A DNA stretch of 64,000 nucleotides from Streptomyces sp. CG1 (GTDB taxonomy: Bacteria > Actinomycetota > Actinomycetes > Streptomycetales > Streptomycetaceae). Where the stretch lies: the NCBI RefSeq assembly GCF_041080625.1, contig NZ_CP163518.1, forward strand, positions 4,712,001-4,776,000, in the 5' to 3' direction. This document shows, one piece after another, positions 40,423-48,918 of the stretch (positions within the stretch are counted from its first letter, which is position 1; each line of letters starts with the position of its first letter). The notes under the pieces were generated by a model. That model did no database searches, was not told where the DNA came from, and saw only the letters and a program-made list of their open reading frames with translations. The translations under genes and the position numbers were made by a program.

Positions 40423-40988
40423 ACCGCACCCCCGTGTGCCGGCGGTGCCGCGGCGTCGTGGGCGGTGGAGAGCAGTTGCAGGCCGAGGCGGAGCCGGCGG
40501 CGGGCCTCGTCCTCGGTGACGCCGAGGTCGACGGCGGTCTGGCGGTAGTCCCGGCGCTGGAAGTAGGCGAGGTCGAGGGCGGCGCGCAGCGGGGCGGGCA
40601 TGGAGTGGACGATGTAGTCGGCGCGGGCGGCGACCGAGGCGTGGCGCACCTTGCGCTCCAGGTCCGCCAGGGAGCCGCCGCCCGGCGGCAGCGCGGCGGT
40701 CTCACTGACCCGCAGCCGCTCCACGGCGAGCCGGTGGGTGACCCCGGCGACCCAGGTGCGCAGCGGGCCGTGCTTCGGGTCGTAGCTCTCGGGGTGTTCC
40801 CAGACGTGGGCGAAGACCTCGCGGGTGAGGGTGTCGGCGGCCTTCTCGTCACCGAGGACGCGGTGGGCGAGGCCGTGCACGAGCGAGGCGAACCGGTCGT
40901 ACAGCTCGCCCAGGGCGGCCGCCTCGCCGCGGGCGAGCCGCTGCTGCATCTTGCGGTCCCAGCGGGGCGGTACGTCCTTCTTGGCCAT
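40419..40988 (-). CDS. ECF-type RNA polymerase sigma factor
   Basis: This 189-residue sigma-70-family protein has region 2 (LGELYDRFASLVHGLAHRVLGDEKAADTLTREVFAHVWEHPESYDPKHGPLRTWVAGVTHRLAVERLR) and region 4 (MPAPLRAALDLAYFQRRDYRQTAVDLGVTEDEARRRLRLGLQLL), without region 3. ATG 40988 has a strong GGGAGGGGACCGC Shine-Dalgarno. It is co-translated with its anti-sigma partner. Promoter recognition is unknown. The STAS protein encoded divergently at 41325 may join the same signalling circuit. Confidence 0.92.
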   Translation of the reverse strand: MAKKDVPPRWDRKMQQRLARGEAAALGELYDRFASLVHGLAHRVLGDEKAADTLTREVFAHVWEHPESYDPKHGPLRTWVAGVTHRLAVERLRVSETAALPPGGGSLADLERKVRHASVAARADYIVHSMPAPLRAALDLAYFQRRDYRQTAVDLGVTEDEARRRLRLGLQLLSTAHDAAAPPAHGGAV

Positions 40989-41272
40989 GCGGTCCCCTCC
41001 CCTCACCCGTGTCCGGTCCGTCCAGCCTGTCTGCACCGTCTTCTCGAATGTAGTCGGCACCTCTGACAGTGCACGCCCCTTTGTGTCAATGTGCGCTCCC
41101 CGATGCGCCGCAGGTGATAGTGCCCCCTTCACATAACCTGCACATAAGGAGTGCACAGGTCTGATCGAACAGGATCGATAGTGACCGAAACAAGCCCCTT
41201 GCCGATCACGTCTAGTTTGCTGCCCGACGTTTCAGGGAACCGCCGCTGGGCAGCCGCGCGAAAGCAAACGTA

Positions 41273-41300
41273 GGAACCGCTTCCGTTTCCTGGCGGTTCC
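41273..41300. promoter_or_regulatory. Inverted repeat in the STAS gene leader
   Basis: GGAACCGC (41273-41280) and GCGGTTCC (41293-41300) form a perfect 8-bp inverted repeat with a 12-bp spacer, 25 bp before the STAS start. It could be an operator or an mRNA hairpin. Confidence 0.35.
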
Positions 41301-41324
41301 GTGAGTTCCGGCGAGCGGAGGGGC

Positions 41325-41705
41325 ATGGCCGTGGCATTCAACGTGACCGGCGTCGAACAGGGCGAGTGGGCCGTGCTCCGGGTGTCCGGGGAACTGGACC
41401 TGATGACCTCGCCGATATTGCGTCAACGTGTGCACGACGTCGTCGCCGAGGGACACCACAGCCTCGTCGTGGACCTCTCGGACGTGTTCTTCTGCGACTC
41501 CAGCGGGGTCGGCGTCCTCGTCGCCGCCCGCCGGCTGATCCGCTCCTGTCAGGGCCGGCTCCGGCTCATACTGCCCGACCGGGGCGCCGACGACGGCTCG
41601 CACGTCAACCGGGTCCTCGGCGCGCTCGGCGTACGCCGGCTCTTCGACGTCCGCCCCGACCTCGAGGCCGCGACGGCCGACGAGGCGGGCCCGCTCTCCG
41701 CCTGA
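41325..41705 (+). CDS. STAS-domain anti-sigma factor antagonist
   Basis: This 126-residue STAS protein has WAVLRVSGELDLMTSPILRQRV, then VVDLSDVFFCDSSGVGVLVAARR with the phosphorylatable serine in DSSGVGVL (about residue 59), as in SpoIIAA/RsbV. ATG 41325 follows GCGGAGGGGC; the frame is open to 41301. It likely binds an ATP-dependent anti-sigma kinase such as the HATPase proteins encoded elsewhere in this window. It is divergent from the ECF sigma/anti-sigma pair. Confidence 0.9.
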   Translation: MAVAFNVTGVEQGEWAVLRVSGELDLMTSPILRQRVHDVVAEGHHSLVVDLSDVFFCDSSGVGVLVAARRLIRSCQGRLRLILPDRGADDGSHVNRVLGALGVRRLFDVRPDLEAATADEAGPLSA

Positions 41706-41896
41706 CCGCGGGGCGCGACCGAAGCCCGCACCTTTGCGACAAGGCCACACTGTTGTCGCAGAATTCCCCCGGTCTTGGCACAACCGCCGGTTTTGCGCCG
41801 CCCGACGGCCACCCGCGTCATACGCTCGCTGCCAGGTGAGTCACGCACCCGTACGCCACACCCGTACGACGCACACGTAAGGCGGTCCGAACACAC

Positions 41897-42409
41897 ATGG
41901 TCAGTACCGAGTACGAGCGCAGGATCGCCGCCCGGTTCGCCACCTTCGACCAGGACGGCAACGGCTGGATCGACCGCGAGGACTTCAGCGCGGCGGCCAA
42001 GGCGCTCCTCACCGAGTTCGCCGTGACCGCCCGCTCCGACAAGGGGCAGGCGCTGTACGCCGGCGCGGAGGCGTTCTGGCAGGGCATGGCCGGGATCGCG
42101 GACCGGGACGGCGACCAGCGGATCAGCCGCGAGGAGTTCGTCAGCGGCGCGGTCAAGCGGCTGCGCGACAACCCGGGCCGCTTCGCCGAGATCGCCCGCC
42201 CGTTCCTGCACGCGGCTCTGGCGGTGGCGGACGAGGACGGGGACGGCCGGATCGGCGTCGCCGACACGGCCCGCGTCCTGCGTGCTCTTCACGTCCAGGC
42301 GGACACCGCTCGCAGCGCGGCCGAGTTGCTGGACGCGGACACCGACGGCACGATCACGGAAGCGGACCTGGTCCCGGCCATCGCCCGCTACTTCACCATC
42401 GCCGAGTAG
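41897..42409 (+). CDS. Four-EF-hand calcium-binding protein
   Basis: This 170-residue calerythrin-like protein has four EF-hand loops: residues 18-29 (DQDGNGWIDRED), 69-80 (DRDGDQRISREE), 112-123 (DEDGDGRIGVAD) and 146-157 (DADTDGTITEAD). Loops 1, 2 and 3 have canonical D-x-D-G acid placement. Loop 2 ends in Glu, the others in Asp, which usually weakens Ca2+ or favours Mg2+. It has no signal peptide, so it is cytosolic. Streptomyces Cab proteins of this type are thought to buffer calcium during development. Confidence 0.93.
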   Translation: MVSTEYERRIAARFATFDQDGNGWIDREDFSAAAKALLTEFAVTARSDKGQALYAGAEAFWQGMAGIADRDGDQRISREEFVSGAVKRLRDNPGRFAEIARPFLHAALAVADEDGDGRIGVADTARVLRALHVQADTARSAAELLDADTDGTITEADLVPAIARYFTIAE

Positions 42410-42449
42410 CCGCGACCGCGTAGCCGCGACTGCATGGCTGCTGCCGCTC

Positions 42450-43331
42450 TCAGGCGAAAACGACCGTACGGCGGCCGTTGAGCAGAATCCGCCGCTCCGC
42501 ATGCCACTTGACGGCCCGCGCCAGCGCCTGGCACTCCACATCGCGCCCGATGGCCACCAGCTGGTCGGGCGTCACGTCGTGCCTCACGCGCTCGACCTCC
42601 TGCTCGATGATCGGCCCCTCGTCGAGGTCGGCCGTCACATAGTGGGCCGTGGCGCCGATCAGCTTCACACCGCGCGCGTGCGCCTGGTGATACGGCTTCG
42701 CGCCCTTGAAGCTCGGCAGGAAGGAGTGGTGGATGTTGATGATCCGGCCGCTGAGCTGCTTGCACAGGTCGTCCGAGAGGACCTGCATATAGCGGGCCAG
42801 GACGACCAGTTCGACGCCCTCCTCGCGGACGAGCTCCAGCAGTTGGGCCTCGGCGTCCGCCTTCGTGTCCTTCGTCACCGGGATGTGGTGGAAGGGGATG
42901 TTGTAGGAGCCCACCAGCTCCTCGAATTCGGTGTGGTTCGAGACCACGCCCACGATCTCCACCGGCAGCGCGCCGATCCGGGCCCGGAACAGCAGGTCGT
43001 TCAGGCAGTGCCCGAACTTGCTGACCATCAGCACGATCCGCATCTTCGCGTCGGCCCGGTTGAGCTGCCAGTCCATGTGGAAGGAGTCACCGATCGCCGC
43101 GAAGCTCGCCCGGAGCTTGTCCACCGTCACCGGCGCGTCGGCCGAGAAGTGGACGCGCATGAAGAACAGACCCGTGTCGTGGTCGCCGAACTGCTGGCTG
43201 TCCTCGATGTTGCAGCCGGTCATGAAGAGGTAGCTCGACACGGCGTGCACGATGCCCTTCTTGTCCGGGCAGGAGAGCGTGAGGACGTACTGGTCGGCCG
43301 GTGCGGCGGCGGCCGCGGACTGCTCGTTCAT
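42450..43331 (-). CDS. purU: Formyltetrahydrofolate deformylase
   Basis: The 293-residue PurU has an N-terminal ACT domain (YVLTLSCPDKKGIVHAVSSYLFMTGCNIEDSQQFGDHDTGLFFMRVHF). A formyl-transferase-like hydrolase domain follows, with VVSNHTEFEELVGSYNIPFHHIPV, NIHHSFLPSFKGAKPYHQAHARGVKLIGATAHYVTADLDEGPIIEQ, containing the Asn, His and Asp catalytic residues. It hydrolyses 10-formyl-THF to formate and THF, balancing one-carbon pools for purine synthesis. The length is normal for the family. It starts at ATG 43331, downstream of a small hypothetical gene and a hairpin. Confidence 0.95.
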   Translation of the reverse strand: MNEQSAAAAAPADQYVLTLSCPDKKGIVHAVSSYLFMTGCNIEDSQQFGDHDTGLFFMRVHFSADAPVTVDKLRASFAAIGDSFHMDWQLNRADAKMRIVLMVSKFGHCLNDLLFRARIGALPVEIVGVVSNHTEFEELVGSYNIPFHHIPVTKDTKADAEAQLLELVREEGVELVVLARYMQVLSDDLCKQLSGRIINIHHSFLPSFKGAKPYHQAHARGVKLIGATAHYVTADLDEGPIIEQEVERVRHDVTPDQLVAIGRDVECQALARAVKWHAERRILLNGRRTVVFA

Positions 43332-43371
43332 GCACTACAGGTTCTCATGGCAGCCGCCCGCCGTGGGCGAT

Positions 43372-43390
43372 CGTCCCGCAGGGCGGGACG
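43372..43390 (-). terminator. Hairpin between the hypothetical gene and purU
   Basis: CGTCCCGC (43372-43379) and GCGGGACG (43383-43390) make a perfect 8-bp stem with an AGG loop, 18 bases past the stop of the upstream minus-strand gene. Confidence 0.45.
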
Positions 43391-43408
43391 GGTCGGCACG
43401 GCCCCCGC

Positions 43409-43909
43409 CTACGCGGTCCGCGTCATGATCTGCAGTACTTCCAGACTGCGCGGCGGTGTGTCGGGATCGTCGCCGTCACTCGCCGCGAGGCGCATGTGCG
43501 CGTCCCGCGCCGCCCGCACCGCATCCGGCCACCCCTGGTGCTCGAGGTACGCGGCGACCGGCGCATCGGGGCCGACCTGGTGCATGATCCGCAGCACCCG
43601 CAGCACGGCGGTGTCCACGAGCGCCGCCTCCTGGGAGTCACGGAAGATCGTGCCGACGTACTTCTCCGCGGACCAGTTGTCCAGCCAGGTGTCCTCCACC
43701 AGCCGGTAGACAGCGTCGGTGACGTCGCCGTACCCGTCCACGCCGGCCAGCCAGACGTTCCGCTGGAAGTCCTGGTCGGAGAGCATGTGCAGCGCCGAGC
43801 GCACATTGCTGCGCCAGCGCCACCACGGCATGTCGCTTAGAGGCATGCCGCCCATGGTGAAGGAGCGACGGCCACGACGGGAAGAGTTCTCCGAACCTTG
43901 CACAGTCAT
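43409..43909 (-). CDS. Conserved hypothetical protein
   Basis: The 166-residue actinobacterial protein of unknown function has a basic N-terminus (SRRGRRSFTMGG), then a helical body with MPWWRWRSNVRSALHMLSDQDFQRNVWLAGVDGYGDVTDAVYRLVEDTWLDNWSAEKYVG and VLRVLRIMHQVGPDAPVAAYLEHQGWPDAVRAARDAHMRL. No signal peptide or membrane helix is seen. The start may be 43909, 43930 or 43855. It is divergent from the binding-protein gene at 44027. Confidence 0.7.
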   Translation of the reverse strand: MTVQGSENSSRRGRRSFTMGGMPLSDMPWWRWRSNVRSALHMLSDQDFQRNVWLAGVDGYGDVTDAVYRLVEDTWLDNWSAEKYVGTIFRDSQEAALVDTAVLRVLRIMHQVGPDAPVAAYLEHQGWPDAVRAARDAHMRLAASDGDDPDTPPRSLEVLQIMTRTA

Positions 43910-44026
43910 CGATCGTACGTTCCCCGTCACACCGGCCTCACCGACCCCCGTAATTCACTCGGGTGTCACCTTTCGTTGACCCTGGGTCACTCCTCGGTTC
44001 GCGGTGTGAGGGAATCGTGCGGAGGC

Positions 44027-45352
44027 ATGACCGGCAGGCGACGCACCGTTAGTACTTTCCTCCACTCCTCCTCCCGCCCCGGCAGAGCCACCGCCCTGAC
44101 GGCGGGCGCCGTGGCTCTCTGTGCGTCGCTCACCGCCGGATGCGGGGTCATCCCCGGTGCCACGGGGGGCTCCGGGGATGACCCGGTCAAGGTCATGACC
44201 TGGGCGCCGGAGGACACCAACTCGACCAACAAGCCCGGCATGCCCGCGATGGCCCTCGCCTATGCCAAGTGGATCAACGCGCACGGCGGCATCAAGGGCC
44301 ACAAGCTCGAGGTCCTGACCTGCAACGACCACAACAACGCCGTGGACGCCGCCAAGTGCGCCCGGCGCGCGGCCGACGAGAACGTGGTCGCGGTCGTCGG
44401 CTCCTACAGCCAGTTCGGCGACTCCTACCTCGCCCCGCTGGAAGGCGCCGGCATCCCCTACATAGGCGGCTACGGCGCCACCAACGCCGAGTTCACCGGC
44501 CAGATGTCGTACCCGGTCAACGGCGGCCAGCCCGCCCTGCTGGCCGGACTCGGCAAGGCCCTCGCCGCCACCTGCGGCAACATCTCCCTGGTCCGCCCGG
44601 ACAGCATCGCGGGCGACGAGCTGCCGGTGCTGCTCGGCTCCGGGCTGAAGGCGGGCGGGCACGCGAACGCGGACGACCATCTCGCCGCCGAGGACGCCAC
44701 CGAGTACAGCGACCAGTCCGATCAGGCGCTGGCGGGCGCCACCAAGGGCGGGCCGAAGAAGGGCTGTGTGGTGCCCGCGCTCGGGGACCGCACCGACACC
44801 TTCATGGACTCCTTCCGCCGGGCCCGCGAGAACTACCCCGCCGTACGGCTCGGGACCGTGCTCGGCAGTGTCGACCAGACGGTGATCAACGCCACGGGCG
44901 GCGCGTCCGGGCCGTACGAGGGCGCGTACATCACCGGCTGGTATCCGCCGGCGTCCGACGCCCGCTGGGACACGATGAAGAAGGTGATCAACGAGGAGGC
45001 ATTCGGCGACAACCGCATCGACCCCGCGGACGCCGGAGTGCAGACCACCTGGATCGCCTACACCGTGCTGAAGGCCGTCCTGGAGAAGATCGGCGACGGC
45101 GACGTGACCGCCGACAGCGTGCGGCACACCCTCGACGGCGGCCTGCGGGTCTCCACCGGCGGTCTCACGCCGACCCTGCAGTGGCCCTACGAGGGCAAGC
45201 TCTCCGCGGTCGGCTTCCCGAGGATGGTCAACGCCGACGTCACCCTCCAGGTGGTGCAGGACGGCCAGCTGGTCGCGGCCCGCAACGGCATCGGCGGCCG
45301 GACCGGCATCAGCGACATGACCGGCACACTGGACGGCGCCGACGTGCAGTGA
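44027..45352 (+). CDS. ABC-type branched-chain amino-acid/amide binding lipoprotein
   Basis: The 441-residue protein has a basic start (TGRRRTVS), a hydrophobic stretch ALTAGAVALCASLTAGC with a lipobox (LTAGC), and a periplasmic-binding-protein fold I body: MTWAPEDTNSTNKPGMPAMALAYAKWINAHGGIKGHKLEVLTCND, NVVAVVGSYSQFGDSYLAPLEGAGIPYIGGYG and a late GPYEGAYITGWYPP. ATG 44027 has GGAGG six bases upstream. It should be a membrane-anchored solute receptor, but no permease or ATPase genes are nearby, so it is an orphan. A hairpin covers its stop codon. Confidence 0.87.
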   Translation: MTGRRRTVSTFLHSSSRPGRATALTAGAVALCASLTAGCGVIPGATGGSGDDPVKVMTWAPEDTNSTNKPGMPAMALAYAKWINAHGGIKGHKLEVLTCNDHNNAVDAAKCARRAADENVVAVVGSYSQFGDSYLAPLEGAGIPYIGGYGATNAEFTGQMSYPVNGGQPALLAGLGKALAATCGNISLVRPDSIAGDELPVLLGSGLKAGGHANADDHLAAEDATEYSDQSDQALAGATKGGPKKGCVVPALGDRTDTFMDSFRRARENYPAVRLGTVLGSVDQTVINATGGASGPYEGAYITGWYPPASDARWDTMKKVINEEAFGDNRIDPADAGVQTTWIAYTVLKAVLEKIGDGDVTADSVRHTLDGGLRVSTGGLTPTLQWPYEGKLSAVGFPRMVNADVTLQVVQDGQLVAARNGIGGRTGISDMTGTLDGADVQ

Positions 45353-45366
45353 CGCCGGCGCCGTCC
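45331..45366. terminator. Bidirectional hairpin spanning the lipoprotein stop
   Basis: GGACGGCGCCG (45331-45341) pairs perfectly over 11 bp with CGGCGCCGTCC (45356-45366). The stop codon 45350-45352 is in the loop, and the convergent gene ends at 45368. Confidence 0.55.
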
Positions 45367-45367
45367 G

Positions 45368-47056
45368 TCAGAGCTGGGTGGGATCGCGCTCGGTCAGGCC
45401 GTACTTCCGGGCGATCGCGTTCCACAGCGCCGCCGCCTTCACCTTCTGCGCGCTGGCGGTGCCGCTCTCCCGGTTGCCGGCCTCGGCCTCGTTCGTGCTG
45501 CGCGCGTGACCCTTGCGGCAGACCTTGTGCCCCTTGGCCTGCCCGGCCCACGCCGCGTAGTGGTTGTCGGCCGCGGCGGACGCCTGCCAGGCCTTGGTCA
45601 GCGCGTCGGTGAGGTCGCCATTGTTCGGCAGCTTGTCGACGGTCAGCTTGCCGAGCCGGGTGACCAGCTCGCCCCGCTGCGTGGCCGCGGAGTGCAGGTC
45701 GGAGGCGGCCCCGTCGAGGTTGTTGCACTGCTTGACGTCGGCCACGGCCTTGATCACCGTGGCGCGGCTGCTGCCGCTGTCGGAGAGCAGCTTGTCCAGC
45801 TCGACCGCCTGCGCCCGGGCCTGATCGCCGCCCGCCGAGGACGAGCCCGGCGCCTGGGACGTGGCGGCGACGGTCTTGTTGTCGTTGCCCTGGTCCTGGC
45901 CGCCGCCGTCGCTGAGCAGCACGCCGGCTCCCACACCGACGACGACGATGCCGACCCCGACGGCGGCGATCAGCGGCACCCGCGACTTGCCGCGGGGCGG
46001 GTCGTCGTCGTAGGCGGGCTTGTACGACGGCTGCGGCGCGCCGTACGCGGGCTGCGGCGCGCCGTACGCGGGCTGCGGCGCGCCGTACGCGGGCTGCTGC
46101 TGCGGGACGCGCGGCATCTGCTGGGTGGCCCCGGCCGGGCCGTCACCGCCCGCCGGGCCGCCGCGGAAGAGGTTGTCGAACTCGGCCGGCGGCTGCCGGT
46201 CCCCGCCCGCCGCCTGGGCCTGTGCGGCGTACGGCGGGATGTACTGGGTGGCCTCCGAGTCGGACGGCGCGGGGGCCTGCTGCTGGGGCGCGTGGCCGAG
46301 GTACCGCGTCTCCTCGCCGGCCGACTCGGGCGGCAGCGCGCCGGACGCCACCGGCGGGATGTACTGGGTCGCTCCCTCGTCGGCGGGGGCGGCCGGCACG
46401 GGCGGTATGTACTGGGTGGCACCGTCGGCGGAGGCCGCCGGTACCGGCGGTATGTACTGCGTCGCACCCTCGTCGGCGGGGGCGGCCGGGACCGCCGGGA
46501 CGTACGGGGCGGCGCCGTCGGCCGCCGGGGGCAGCGGGGCACCGGCGGCCGGATACGCGTCCGGCAACGCCCGCGGAAGCGGCGCGGCGGAGGCCGGCGG
46601 AAGCGGTGCGGCGGTGCCGGGCGGCTGGGGGTACTGCTGCTGGTACGGGTCGGGTGCCGCGCCGTACCCGGGCTGCGGGCCGTAGCCGCCGCCCTGGGCT
46701 CCGCCCTGGCCGCCGGGCTGGTCGTACGACGGGCTCGGGCTGTACGACGGGGCGGCCGGGACGGCCGGGGCGCCCTCCGGGGGCAGCGCGCCGGGGTTCG
46801 CGGCGGACGGCGGACGGCTCGGGTCGTCCGGGGTCTGCCACTGCTGGGCCGCCGCCGGGGGCCAGCCCTGGCCCGTCTGGGGCGGCTGCTGTTCGGGCCC
46901 CCACGAACCACCCCAGGCCTGCCCGCCGGCCGGGGTGGCGGAGGCGGGCGCGCCGGTCATGCCCGGCAGCAAGGGCTCGCCTCCGTCGGAGGGCAGCACG
47001 ATGCCTTCGCGCGCGGGCCGCGCCGAGGGCTCCTCGCCCTGTCCACTCTGCGTCAC
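45368..47056 (-). CDS. Pro-rich membrane protein with repeated TQYIPP motifs
   Basis: This 562-residue protein has a long disordered Pro/Ala/Gly-rich cytosolic region (1-355), one membrane helix (about 360-382, VPLIAAVGVGIVVVGVGAGVLL) and an extracytoplasmic helical domain (about 405-560, with VELDKLLSDSGSSRATVIKAVADVKQC). The tail contains ATQYIPP at residues 198-204, 213-219, 229-235 and 269-275, plus ETRYLG at 249-254. Thr-Gln-Tyr-Ile fits a phospho-Thr-x-x-Ile FHA-binding signature. Three YGAPQPA heptads follow at 324-344. A receptor-like role downstream of Ser/Thr kinases is inferred. No family is assigned. Confidence 0.85.
   Translation of the reverse strand: MTQSGQGEEPSARPAREGIVLPSDGGEPLLPGMTGAPASATPAGGQAWGGSWGPEQQPPQTGQGWPPAAAQQWQTPDDPSRPPSAANPGALPPEGAPAVPAAPSYSPSPSYDQPGGQGGAQGGGYGPQPGYGAAPDPYQQQYPQPPGTAAPLPPASAAPLPRALPDAYPAAGAPLPPAADGAAPYVPAVPAAPADEGATQYIPPVPAASADGATQYIPPVPAAPADEGATQYIPPVASGALPPESAGEETRYLGHAPQQQAPAPSDSEATQYIPPYAAQAQAAGGDRQPPAEFDNLFRGGPAGGDGPAGATQQMPRVPQQQPAYGAPQPAYGAPQPAYGAPQPSYKPAYDDDPPRGKSRVPLIAAVGVGIVVVGVGAGVLLSDGGGQDQGNDNKTVAATSQAPGSSSAGGDQARAQAVELDKLLSDSGSSRATVIKAVADVKQCNNLDGAASDLHSAATQRGELVTRLGKLTVDKLPNNGDLTDALTKAWQASAAADNHYAAWAGQAKGHKVCRKGHARSTNEAEAGNRESGTASAQKVKAAALWNAIARKYGLTERDPTQL
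46029..46091. repeat. Three perfect 21-bp tandem repeats
   Basis: Three identical 21-bp units (46029-46049, 46050-46070, 46071-46091) of GGCTGCGGCGCGCCGTACGC plus G encode the YGAPQPA heptads of the membrane protein. Perfect identity at wobble positions indicates recent expansion. Confidence 0.9.
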
Positions 47057-47266
47057 CGGGACTCCTACTAATGGGGGACCTTGTGAATCGGGCTCACGCT
47101 ACCGGGTCCCCCGAGCCGGGTGCGAGGCAGCTCAGGGCGCGATCTTTTTGCCTGTGACAGCGGTAACAAAACCGTCCCGCGGCGCGCTGTTCTATGGCAC
47201 CCTCGCGCGCCCCTCGCGCCTCCAGATGCCGTTCGCCGCACGTTCACGCAACCGCGGGGCCGGTGT

Positions 47267-48652
47267 TCAGGCTGCCTGCTGGAGATCGAGGCGCGCCCCG
47301 AACTCCCGTACCACCGCCTCCTCCCGGAACGGCTCCAGGCGCTGCTGAAGGTCCTCCAGATATTCGGCGCCCCGGTTGGAGCGGAGCGTCTCCAGCAGCT
47401 CCACCGCCTTCAGGCCGGTACTGCAGGCCTGTTCGACCTCGCGCTGCTGCACCTGGGCCGTGGCGAGCAGCACATAGCCGATGGCGCGCCGGCGGGCCCG
47501 GGTCTCGGGATGCCCGGCGAGCGACTGCTCGGCGTACCGTGCCGCCTGCTCGGGCTGCCCGAGATCGCGGTGGCAGTGCGCCAACTCGTCGGCCAGATAC
47601 GCCTCGTCGAAGTGCCGGATCCACACGGGGTCGTCGCCGGAGGAGTCGTCCGCCCGCTCCATCGCCGTCACCGCCCGCCCGGTGGCGGCCTGCGCGGCGC
47701 GTACGTCGCCGAGCAGGGCGTGCCCGCGCGCCTCCGCCGCGTGGAACATCGCGTCCACGCGCGGGGTCACCTGCCCGCGCGCCCCCTCCTGCGCCGCCCG
47801 CGCCAACTGGGCGATCTCACGCGGGTTTCCGAGCTGCGCGGCGAGGTGGCTCATGGACGCGGCGAGGACGTACCCGCCGTATCCGCGGTCCCCGGCGGCC
47901 TGGGCGAGCCGCAGCGACTGGATGTAGTACCGCTGGGCCAGCCCCGGTTGCCCGGTGTCCACGGCCATGTAGCCCGCCAGCTCGGTCAACCGGGCGACCG
48001 AGGCGAAGAGTTCCCGCCCGACCGTCTCCCGGTACGAGCCCGCGAGCAGGCCGGAGACGACGCTGTTGAGGTAGTGCACGACCACCGGGCGGACATGTCC
48101 GCTGCCGTACTGGTGGTCGAGTTCGGTCAGCGCCTGCGTCATGGACCGTACGGCTGCCACGTCGGCCTGTCCCACGCGCGGGCCCGCCTGCCGGGCCACC
48201 TGGGCGTCCGGCGCCGAGATCAGCCAGTCGCGGCTGGGCTCGACCAGCGCGGAGGCGGCGACGGAGGAGCCGGACAGGAAGTCCCGCCGGCCCACGTCAC
48301 TGCGCCACAGCTCGCAGACCTGCTCGATGGCCCCCAGTACCGTCGGCGAGAACTGGAGACCGACCCCCGAGGCGAGGTTCTTGCCGTTGGCCATGCCGAT
48401 CTCGTCGATCGTGACCGTACGGCCGAGCTTGCGCCCGAGCGCCTCCGCGATGATCGCCGGGGCCCGGCCCCGCGGCTGCTGTCCGCGCAGCCAGCGGGCC
48501 ACGGACGTCTTGTCGTAGCGCAGGTCGAGCCCGTGCTCGGCGCCGCACATGTTGACCCGCCGGGCCAGCCCGGCGTTCGAGCACCCCGCTTCCTGGATGA
48601 GTGCCTGCAGCCGTTCGTTCGGCTGCCTCGCCACGAGAGGCCTTGCGGCCAT
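47267..48652 (-). CDS. NsdA-like XRE/TPR transcriptional regulator
   Basis: The 461-residue protein has an N-terminal HTH-like region (LQALIQEAGCSNAGLARRVNMCGAEHGLDLRYDKTSVARWLRGQQPRGRAPAIIAEALGRKLGR). A long helical TPR-type repeat array follows, with units such as ARYYIQ/RLAQAAGD, HLAAQLGNPREIAQLARAAQEGARG and ELAHCHRDLGQPEQAARYAEQSL. This is the family of S. coelicolor NsdA, a repressor of sporulation and antibiotic production; several paralogues occur per genome, so no symbol is given. It starts at ATG 48652. The 48653-48918 region to the divergent gene has no other gene. Confidence 0.87.
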   Translation of the reverse strand: MAARPLVARQPNERLQALIQEAGCSNAGLARRVNMCGAEHGLDLRYDKTSVARWLRGQQPRGRAPAIIAEALGRKLGRTVTIDEIGMANGKNLASGVGLQFSPTVLGAIEQVCELWRSDVGRRDFLSGSSVAASALVEPSRDWLISAPDAQVARQAGPRVGQADVAAVRSMTQALTELDHQYGSGHVRPVVVHYLNSVVSGLLAGSYRETVGRELFASVARLTELAGYMAVDTGQPGLAQRYYIQSLRLAQAAGDRGYGGYVLAASMSHLAAQLGNPREIAQLARAAQEGARGQVTPRVDAMFHAAEARGHALLGDVRAAQAATGRAVTAMERADDSSGDDPVWIRHFDEAYLADELAHCHRDLGQPEQAARYAEQSLAGHPETRARRRAIGYVLLATAQVQQREVEQACSTGLKAVELLETLRSNRGAEYLEDLQQRLEPFREEAVVREFGARLDLQQAA

Positions 48653-48918
48653 GTGCTACCCCCTGCGTTGCGATCCCCTGGAGCAGGCGATCAGTTCAGG
48701 AAGATCACTGCCCAGCTGAGATACCGCCAATGCGCGACATGTGCCGTTTGCCGGGGTAACGGCGGATGCCAACCCCACCCCTGGCTACCCACCTGACGCC
48801 CCGCTTCCCCCTGCGCGCCCCCGGACGTGCACCCGTGCGCCCCGGCTGCCGCATCGATGCTCCTCCCCCGCGCGCGCTATAGCCGTAACTCGAGGTGGGC
48901 GCGGGAGTTGAGTGGAGC

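Noticed and set aside
46200..46500. Repeated DNA units read as a CRISPR-like array
   Set aside because: The units encode the ATQYIPP protein repeats in frame and have no regular spacers.
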